From NCBI GenBank assembly GCA_002498455.1, contig DAHO01000066.1, positions 1 to 17,989 on the forward strand: DNA of 17,989 bases, read 5' to 3'. This stretch comes from Euryarchaeota archaeon UBA602. GTDB lineage: Archaea > Thermoplasmatota > Poseidoniia > Poseidoniales > Thalassarchaeaceae. Within the stretch, counting starts at the first letter, position 1, and each line of letters opens with the position of its first letter. Of this stretch, positions 8,333 to 14,578 are shown in pieces. The notes beneath the pieces were generated by a model, which saw nothing but the letters and a program-made list of their open reading frames with translations, was not told the origin of the DNA and ran no database searches. The translations under genes were made by a program, and so were the position numbers.

Positions 8333-10332
8333 TGCGTCACTTTGCCGTACTTGTATTGTTACTGTTTCTCTTTGCCAATCAACCGGTTGAGGCGCAAGAT
8401 AGTGAAACTTCGCTCGTTCTACCTGAAGTCCAATGGGACAAAGATGTCGGCATTGGTTTCATCTCAACCGCACCACTGGTCACAGAAGGTTTGGTGATTG
8501 TCAAAGGCGGAGGCAGCAATTCCGATGGAATTGCCCCTACCATGGTCGCCTATCGCGCCGACAATGGCTCTGAAGTTTGGCGAGCAACGCATTCGGTTAG
8601 CACTTACAATTTCGAGATGTCACCGATTGTACAGGTTCCTGCTGGAATCTTACCCTGTTCACCTGTAAACGACCTGGTTGTCACTGGTTGGACATCAGGC
8701 CAGTTGACGGCCCATGATTTGGCAACAGGTGCTCCAATCTGGAATGTATCTACCCCGGCACCTCTGTGGGGAATCACCGCTCAGGGACTGAATATTGAAG
8801 ATCGAATCATTTGGCCGACGGAAACTGGAATCATCGATGTCTGCGCGGCCAATGGTACATTGCAACATCAACATCAAAACAACAGCATTCGAACCTATCG
8901 AGCCAACATTGGGCTGTGGTATTCATGGAACAATTTCACGATGGACTATGGCTATCTTCAGGGTACAGAATCGGGTGATATCTTACGCTATGATGTGAAT
9001 CTGACCTTGGTCGGACAGTTGAATGTCGCCGAAGTTTCCAACTTTTCGGGGGATTGGAAAATTCGAACAACACCGGTGATGTACCAGTACACGGTTTCAC
9101 CCGATTATCCAATGATTGGTTTGCTAACACACATTCAAGGTGATGGTGAATCGCGATTCGTTCGAATCGACTGGAACGAGTCCAGTTCGCCAGTTCTCAT
9201 CGAGTATCACTCACTTGGAGCGGGTTCCGCAACCACCCTCGCCGGTGGTTCAAGTTCAACGCCGGTTGCCATGTCTGATGGAGTTGTCGAATTTGAGATG
9301 AATAACAATGGGACACTGGATGCAGTGGTTCGCTGGGATGCGAAAGATATCTCTGGTGAAATCCGCCCCATCCAAGTAGGAACCGAAGATGGATACTGTT
9401 TCCCTCAAAATAGGGCTCAAGGATCTTGGTACATCGCCACGGATTCAGGTAGCACTACTTGGGCGCCTCAACACTCGGGTTGGGTTACAGCAGGATGTGG
9501 TTCGGATTTGTATGTACTTGCTGCTGCGAACGATGCCTCATGGCTCGAGGTTCGGTTTGATCTGGAAGATTTCAACACGATTCGCACCAATGCCGATAAA
9601 ACGTTGGGAATTGAATCGGAAACCATCGTTACTGATGAACCTGAAATTGAGCAATCCGATTCAGAAAATCAAGAATCGAGCACTACAGAAGGTACCTATG
9701 GTATCATATTCTTGCCTTTCATAGGGGCAGCATTCCTCGCAGGACTCTCATATTTCGCCCAACAATCGGATGTACGTCGTCAGATCCAAATCGGGGCACT
9801 CTTCTTTGTCATCCTTGGATTATTGATGGCAGGCTCAATTTACAATGCCAATATTGTGGGCGAACCTGTTGAGGATTCGAGTGATCGTTTGCGAATTTCA
9901 AGTGTGATTCCTGATTTGGAAAGCGGCTTGAACTCAAATGAAGTACTGGTCACGATTCATTTCCCAGAATCTTATGCCCCTGAACACTGTTCACAGGGTG
10001 AGGTTCGGTTGTACGAAACAGGTGAAGCTTGGTTACTCTCTCCGGCGCCTCAGAACAGTTACTGCGTTTTGGTTGCTATGATTCCAGTCGAAAGTGGAGA
10101 TACAATTGAAGATGTAACACGACAATCAATTGATGAATTCGGATTGAACTATGAAATCGAGCAGATGACATTGGGCGCCTTTTTACAAACCATTGGCAAT
10201 GCTGAAGGAGGTTCTGACAACCACTGGTGGACGTATGATTTGAATGGGGGATATGGCACGATTGGAATGGCCGAGCAAGTCGTTGAACCGGGTGATGAAA
10301 TTGGCTGGTTCTTTGAGGATAGCGAGTATTGA
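8329..10332 (+). CDS. Membrane-anchored beta-propeller protein with C-terminal DUF4430 (transcobalamin-like) domain
   Basis: This 667-residue protein starts with a signal peptide (MMRHFAVLVLLLFLF, cleavage near VEAQ). Residues about 25-430 look like a PQQ/WD-type beta-propeller, with blade motifs such as AYRADNGSEVW and AHDLATGAPIW. An acidic linker (about 430-456) leads to two membrane helices (about 457-477 and 488-508), which places both the propeller and the C-terminus outside. Residues about 520-667 match DUF4430, which is related to the C-terminal domain of transcobalamin/intrinsic factor: TLGAFLQTIGN, HWWTYDLNG and a final PGDEIGWFFED. In bacteria DUF4430 proteins often sit beside ECF transporters thought to import corrinoids, which fits the next two genes. 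It probably captures substrate. The first of two adjacent ATGs overlaps the gatE stop; ATG 8332 is the alternative. Confidence 0.8.
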   Translation: MMRHFAVLVLLLFLFANQPVEAQDSETSLVLPEVQWDKDVGIGFISTAPLVTEGLVIVKGGGSNSDGIAPTMVAYRADNGSEVWRATHSVSTYNFEMSPIVQVPAGILPCSPVNDLVVTGWTSGQLTAHDLATGAPIWNVSTPAPLWGITAQGLNIEDRIIWPTETGIIDVCAANGTLQHQHQNNSIRTYRANIGLWYSWNNFTMDYGYLQGTESGDILRYDVNLTLVGQLNVAEVSNFSGDWKIRTTPVMYQYTVSPDYPMIGLLTHIQGDGESRFVRIDWNESSSPVLIEYHSLGAGSATTLAGGSSSTPVAMSDGVVEFEMNNNGTLDAVVRWDAKDISGEIRPIQVGTEDGYCFPQNRAQGSWYIATDSGSTTWAPQHSGWVTAGCGSDLYVLAAANDASWLEVRFDLEDFNTIRTNADKTLGIESETIVTDEPEIEQSDSENQESSTTEGTYGIIFLPFIGAAFLAGLSYFAQQSDVRRQIQIGALFFVILGLLMAGSIYNANIVGEPVEDSSDRLRISSVIPDLESGLNSNEVLVTIHFPESYAPEHCSQGEVRLYETGEAWLLSPAPQNSYCVLVAMIPVESGDTIEDVTRQSIDEFGLNYEIEQMTLGAFLQTIGNAEGGSDNHWWTYDLNGGYGTIGMAEQVVEPGDEIGWFFEDSEY

Positions 10333-10344
10333 TTAGGTCAAGAG

Positions 10345-10383
10345 TCAAAGTCCGGCTTTGAAGTTCGCCTCCATAGGAGGCGA
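10345..10383 (+). promoter_or_regulatory. Two-hairpin leader that hides the ribosome-binding site of the ECF fusion gene
   Basis: Two perfect stems follow each other in the 55-nt gap after the DUF4430 gene. Stem 1 is TCAAAG (10345-10350), loop TCCGG, CTTTGA (10356-10361). Stem 2 is TCGCCTCC (10365-10372), loop ATA, GGAGGCGA (10376-10383). Stem 2 pairs the entire GGAGGCG ribosome-binding site. Stem 1 overlaps the TTG at 10358, making that codon an unlikely start. The structure is visible in the sequence; translational control is inferred. At this length it cannot be a cobalamin riboswitch of known type. Confidence 0.55.
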
Positions 10384-10387
10384 TTTC

Positions 10388-12388
10388 ATTTCGGTCTGGG
10401 GTTGGCAAGGAGAGAGGGCCGCAAGATTGGGTCCTCCGCGTTATTCGCGAATCCCCTTTCTGATTCTGGTCATCGTTCTCCCTTTGTTGCTGAAACCCGA
10501 GCATTTGGGTGCTTGGACAGCCTTCCTTCTTCTTTGGTCCGGTGTGATGGTCGGTGTCAGGACCATCTTGAGGTGGAGTCGAGTTTGGCTCCCCCTCTCT
10601 GTTTTGTATGGATTGATTCTACTCTACTTCAGTGGAACTGAGAATTGGCCACATGTCCTACTTCTCATTTCACGATTGATTGCAGCTCTGTTGGGCATGC
10701 AGATTCTCACCTGGTCGGTCCCACCCAGTGATATCGTTCGAGCATTCGAGTGGTTCCTGCCACGTTTGGGCGTATCTTTGGCGATCGCCCTTCGTTTGGT
10801 GCCGAGACTTGAAGAGAGTGCAAAATGGCGGCTCGAGACCCTTCAAGAGCGCGGATTTGTTGAGGGTGATTCGACCTTGAGTGACCTACGAACTCGTGCA
10901 TCGATTTGGCCCGGCTGGCTTGCCGATTCGCTCGATCATGCCCATGATCTAGGTGATGCGGTACAATCGAGAGGTATCCTTGCCCCGCGACGATGGCGAC
11001 ACGGTGTGCGTCAGCGAATTGTACAGTTCGCTTTGGGCGAGGATATTCGTGAAGATGGTGTCACTCCACATCACTTCTCGGACTCAGTACAACTCGGGCT
11101 TGATTTGGAAATCCGCTTACCCGGAGGTCGTTCAGTCGGACGTCACAAGGAATTGCTCCGTGGTGGGAGTATTGTTCTTCTTCGCGGCCCTTCTGGAAGT
11201 GGGAAGTCATCACTTCTGCGATTGATTGCAGGTGTTTCTCCTTGGCAGCATCCAGTCTCGATTCATGGTAAAGCGCATCTATCGGGACACCCCGTCTTGG
11301 GTGAGGTAGATTTGTCAGATGGCCCTTTCGATGAAGCGATTGCATGTTGGATTCCTCAAGATCCGGATCGTCATGGAATCGCTGAATCCGTGCAACGCGA
11401 ATTCAACATTGCTCGTCGTCTTTCGGGACCTTGGAGCCAACAAGAGATGCTTGAAAGTCTGAGAGAATGGCGGCTGTTTTCCAAACTCGAATCAAAGCCG
11501 GAGCATCTTTCAGACGGAGAACAACAGCGTTTGCTTTTGGCCGCACACCTTGACCCTGCCCAACCGGTGTGGTTACTCGATGAGGCAGATGTTCACCTCG
11601 ACGAAGAGGGATTCATACAGTTGGGTAAGGCTGTAGTCAAACATCGAGCGCGCGGTGGTTTGGTGGTTGTCGTTGCTCATCGACATGCTCGCTGGGAACG
11701 GATTGCAGATGTGGAGATGAGCATTGGGGATGTGTTATCGATTCAAGACTACCCTTCCACCTGGGTCGAATCGGGTGACGAGGTTGGGTTACCCCCACAA
11801 AGTGTACTGTTTAGCCATGAAATCAACCCAGTACGCGCTGGAGATTTGATTCTAGTTCAAGGTGCCAACGGTACTGGAAAAACCACCTTATTACGAGAAT
11901 GGTCGGCCGTAGCAAACCTTCCGTGGTTGCCAACTTCACCGGATCAACGACTGTTAGGCATGACCGTACAAGAAGAGCTGGACCTCCAACATCCGGTATT
12001 GTATCAACAGTCACTAATGGTTGATTCTACACGGTCCGAAGAAGCCGAAAAAATTGCTGTAATGCAATCCGCTTTACGTCTTGAGTTGGGCTTGTCTCAT
12101 CTATCAATGACAACACCCGTACACGACTTGTCCACCGGTGAGCGACGACGGTTGTCTTTACTCCCTCTTTTGATGCGCAACCCACCGATATTGCTGTTGG
12201 ATGAAATTGATCATGGTTTAGATGACGAAACCCTTGCAGGTTTATTGTCGCAAATCAACGAGACACGTAAGAAAGGAAGCGCAGTCGTCGTAACCTCTCA
12301 TTCTCCCGATTTGACCGCATGGGCCAAGGTTTGTGGTGGACGTATTTGGCGGATTGAGAAAGGGCGATTGGAGGAGGTGAGTGGATGA
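10388..12388 (+). CDS. ECF transporter energizing module: fused EcfT, EcfA and EcfA' in one chain
   Basis: One polypeptide of about 666 residues holds all three subunits of an energy-coupling factor module. Residues about 20-205 form a CbiQ/EcfT-like membrane domain with several helices, ending in the coupling motifs QERG and QSRG. ATPase 1 has Walker A GPSGSGKS (267-274), Q-loop IPQDP, signature LSDGE (374-378), Walker B D398-E399 and a switch His in AHRHAR. ATPase 2 has Walker A GANGTGKT (492-499), signature LSTGE (581-585), Walker B D605-E606 and TSHS. Both sites look active. ATT at 10388 is the codon 5 nt after GGAGGCG, the spacing used by neighbouring genes; TTG at 10358 or 10427 are alternatives, and there is no in-frame ATG before the first helices. 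The stop overlaps the S-component start by 4 nt. It probably powers corrinoid or related vitamin uptake. Confidence 0.9.
   Translation: MSVWGWQGERAARLGPPRYSRIPFLILVIVLPLLLKPEHLGAWTAFLLLWSGVMVGVRTILRWSRVWLPLSVLYGLILLYFSGTENWPHVLLLISRLIAALLGMQILTWSVPPSDIVRAFEWFLPRLGVSLAIALRLVPRLEESAKWRLETLQERGFVEGDSTLSDLRTRASIWPGWLADSLDHAHDLGDAVQSRGILAPRRWRHGVRQRIVQFALGEDIREDGVTPHHFSDSVQLGLDLEIRLPGGRSVGRHKELLRGGSIVLLRGPSGSGKSSLLRLIAGVSPWQHPVSIHGKAHLSGHPVLGEVDLSDGPFDEAIACWIPQDPDRHGIAESVQREFNIARRLSGPWSQQEMLESLREWRLFSKLESKPEHLSDGEQQRLLLAAHLDPAQPVWLLDEADVHLDEEGFIQLGKAVVKHRARGGLVVVVAHRHARWERIADVEMSIGDVLSIQDYPSTWVESGDEVGLPPQSVLFSHEINPVRAGDLILVQGANGTGKTTLLREWSAVANLPWLPTSPDQRLLGMTVQEELDLQHPVLYQQSLMVDSTRSEEAEKIAVMQSALRLELGLSHLSMTTPVHDLSTGERRRLSLLPLLMRNPPILLLDEIDHGLDDETLAGLLSQINETRKKGSAVVVTSHSPDLTAWAKVCGGRIWRIEKGRLEEVSG
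12373..12379 (+). promoter_or_regulatory. Ribosome-binding site of the S-component gene
   Basis: GGAGGTG lies 5 nt before the ATG at 12385, inside the last codons of the transporter fusion. This suggests separate but coupled initiation. Confidence 0.6.
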
Positions 12389-13149
12389 ATTGGGACTCGA
12401 TTCAAACCTGGGCCATGACGCCCGGAGGTATCGCAGTTTGGCTGACCTTACTGTTTGGTTTGTTCTTCGGGTCCTTACTGATTAACGTCGATCGAAGGAT
12501 TCGGCTCGGACGAGAAGCGGCCCTGATCGCTCTTTTGGCTGCAGTGGCCAGTGCCAGCCGTGTCCTCTTCGCTGCTTTACCTAACGTACAGCCAGTGACG
12601 TTGTTCATCCTGATGATTGGTTTGCACTTGGGTGCGAGACGAGCCACTGCCGTTGCCATGCTGACGGCTTTGCTATCGAACATGGCACTCGGTCATGGTC
12701 CATGGACCTTCTACCAGGCGATTGCTTGGGCGGCTGTCGGAACCAGTTCAGCAATATTACGTCCTCTCCTCGTCAACTGGGACGGGACAAAGGTTCGCAT
12801 CTTGCCGTTGGCACTTCTGGCATTTGTCTGGGGTTTCTTGTTCGATTGGATCGTATCTTTGTCCGCTCTGGCAATTTACCAATCATTTGAAGCGTTCCTT
12901 ACGTTCATCATTGCAGGTTTGATTTTCGATGCAATGCATGCTGTAGGGAATGTCTTGTTCACCATTTGGTTGGCTCCAAGCCTACACCAGTTGCTTTGGC
13001 TCCACAGGCGTCATGAAGCGGGTCGATGGTATCCCGACCTCCCGATGGACACGATTGAAAGGGAGACACGTATGGCTGAGAGTAGGGCGGAAGCCTACAG
13101 ACAGGAAGAACCCCTGGCCGGGGTTGAGAGATTGGACGGAGGTGAATAG
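12385..13149 (+). CDS. ECF transporter substrate-binding (S) component, probably for a corrinoid
   Basis: This 254-residue integral membrane protein has about six hydrophobic segments between residues 13 and 215 and a charged cytoplasmic tail. The segment RVLFAALPNVQPVT and the following GHGPWTFYQ resemble S components that occur beside DUF4430 proteins and are predicted to carry cobalamin or related compounds (CbrT-like); this recall from family knowledge is the main evidence for the substrate. It overlaps the T-A-A' fusion by 4 nt, as expected for partners in one complex. The tail after residue 215 (rich in Arg and Glu) is not typical of S components. Its stop directly abuts the pth2 ATG. 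Confidence 0.8.
   Translation: MNWDSIQTWAMTPGGIAVWLTLLFGLFFGSLLINVDRRIRLGREAALIALLAAVASASRVLFAALPNVQPVTLFILMIGLHLGARRATAVAMLTALLSNMALGHGPWTFYQAIAWAAVGTSSAILRPLLVNWDGTKVRILPLALLAFVWGFLFDWIVSLSALAIYQSFEAFLTFIIAGLIFDAMHAVGNVLFTIWLAPSLHQLLWLHRRHEAGRWYPDLPMDTIERETRMAESRAEAYRQEEPLAGVERLDGGE
13138..13144 (+). promoter_or_regulatory. Ribosome-binding site of pth2
   Basis: GGAGGTG lies 5 nt before the ATG at 13150, within the last codons of the S-component gene. Confidence 0.6.
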
Positions 13150-13512
13150 ATGGGTAGTGATGAGTTGACCATGGTATTGGTCACACGGAAAGATCTCAAA
13201 TTATCCAAAGGGAAATTGGCAGCGCAATGCAGTCATGCTGCGGTTGAATGCGCGCTCAAAGCCAAGCGTATTCGTCCCAATGAGTTGAGTTCATGGTTGG
13301 AAAATGGCGCTCGAAAGGTTGTGGTTGCAGCTCCAAATTTGGATGCCCTCAAACGCCTGTTTGGGGAATGCCAAGCTGAAGGACTGGTCAGTTACATGGT
13401 TCGTGATGCTGGGCATACAGAGATTCCCCCGGGGACGGTAACCGTGGTCGGCATTGGCCCAGGTCCACGAGATGAAATCGATGCATTGACGGGTTCGTTC
13501 AGCCTTGTTTAG
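13150..13512 (+). CDS. pth2: Peptidyl-tRNA hydrolase, archaeal/eukaryotic type
   Basis: Pth2 releases tRNA from peptidyl-tRNA that drops off ribosomes. At 120 residues this is the usual archaeal length. The family core is present: MVLVTRKDL, then SKGKLAAQCSHAA (19-31) with the catalytic Lys22 and His29, and the C-terminal AGHTEIPPGTVTVVGIGP. The start has a strong GGAGGTG site. It sits directly behind the S-component gene and 22 nt before the Rieske gene, so it is probably cotranscribed with the transporter, though its job is unrelated to transport. Confidence 0.95.
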   Translation: MGSDELTMVLVTRKDLKLSKGKLAAQCSHAAVECALKAKRIRPNELSSWLENGARKVVVAAPNLDALKRLFGECQAEGLVSYMVRDAGHTEIPPGTVTVVGIGPGPRDEIDALTGSFSLV

Positions 13513-13534
13513 GACTTATTGTGTAGGGGATGAC

Positions 13535-14575
13535 ATGACAATCATCGACCCCGATATTCGAAAAGCTGAGACCTTACCTTCTCGCTTTTACACCGATTCA
13601 AATGTGCTTAATGAGATTCTATTTTCCTTTGGAAATCATTGGCATTTCGCAGCCCATCGAAGTCAACTAAGCAGCGTTCACTCGATTGACAACTCATTGC
13701 GAGAGCCGATGTTACTGACTCTGGATGGTGGCGATGTACATTGCATCTCGAACGTCTGTACCCATCGAGGAATGCTGGTTTGTTCGGAGTCCGGCAAGGC
13801 TCGGCGCTTGCAATGTCCCTATCACGGACGAACTTTCGATCTTGATGGACGATTCCGGAACATGCCCGAATTTTCAGAAGTTGAAAACTTCCCTACAGAG
13901 AATGATCATCTCACTCAATTTCCCTTGGCAGAATGGAAGGGTATGTTGTTCAATACCATCACAGCTGACAACTTTGAGGGTTTCATCGAAGCGGTTGACG
14001 CTCGAGTAGGGTGGCTTGATATCGAGAATTTCTCACATGATATCTCCCGTCATCGTAGCTACACCATTGATTCGAACTGGGCCCTCTACGTTGACAACTA
14101 TCTCGAGGGGTTTCACATTCCTTTCGTGCATGGAGATTTGCATCAAGTGTTGGATTATGATGGATATCGTACTGAATTATTTGAGGGGGGTGTACTGCAA
14201 ATTGGCATCGCCAATGAGGGAGAACCTTGTTTCGATTTACCAGCAAATCATCCTGATTTTGGTCAAAAGGTTGCGGCTTACTACTACTGGCTATTTCCAG
14301 GCCTGATGTTGAATTTCTATCCTTGGGGTCTCTCAGTGAATCTCGTAATTCCTGAGGCGGTTGATCGAACTCGAATCGTGTATCATGGATTTGTTGACGA
14401 TGCCTCCATGCTCGGTCAAGGTGCGGGTGGAGATTTGGACAAGGTTGAGGCCGAAGATCAATTCGTTGTGGAGGGCTGTCAGAAAGGAGTATCGTCCATC
14501 GCCTACGAACGAGGTCGCTATTCGCCGACAAAAGAAACCGGTGTCCATCACTTTCATCGAATCCTCACAGAGTGA
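13535..14575 (+). CDS. Rieske non-heme iron oxygenase, alpha-subunit type
   Basis: This 346-residue protein has the two hallmarks of the family. An N-terminal Rieske [2Fe-2S] site reads C75-x-H77 and C94-x2-H97 (CTHRG, CPYHG). The catalytic domain has DNYLEGFHIPFVH with the iron ligands His194 and His199 and Asp187 as the electron-bridge residue; a later acidic residue near 308 is a candidate third ligand. Overall it resembles the choline/carnitine/betaine monooxygenase branch, but the substrate is unknown. No ferredoxin or reductase partner is in the window. The ATG at 13535 follows a weak TAGGGGA; the frame opens at a TTG at 13505 inside pth2, which I reject. It ends 3 nt from the convergent MMPL gene. 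Confidence 0.9.
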   Translation: MTIIDPDIRKAETLPSRFYTDSNVLNEILFSFGNHWHFAAHRSQLSSVHSIDNSLREPMLLTLDGGDVHCISNVCTHRGMLVCSESGKARRLQCPYHGRTFDLDGRFRNMPEFSEVENFPTENDHLTQFPLAEWKGMLFNTITADNFEGFIEAVDARVGWLDIENFSHDISRHRSYTIDSNWALYVDNYLEGFHIPFVHGDLHQVLDYDGYRTELFEGGVLQIGIANEGEPCFDLPANHPDFGQKVAAYYYWLFPGLMLNFYPWGLSVNLVIPEAVDRTRIVYHGFVDDASMLGQGAGGDLDKVEAEDQFVVEGCQKGVSSIAYERGRYSPTKETGVHHFHRILTE

Positions 14576-14578
14576 TGC

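Noticed and set aside
10333..10387. Cobalamin riboswitch ahead of the ECF transporter
   Set aside because: Known cobalamin riboswitches are about 200 nt with a conserved B12-box core; the gap is 55 nt and has no such core. Only the two simple hairpins are supported.
13505..13534. TTG start of the Rieske oxygenase inside pth2
   Set aside because: It would overlap pth2 and lacks a ribosome-binding site; the ATG at 13535 fits the gap after the pth2 stop.
13983..14531. 182-residue minus-strand ORF opposite the Rieske gene
   Set aside because: It lies wholly antisense to a gene with intact catalytic motifs and its translation is rich in Arg, Pro and His, with no recognisable domain.
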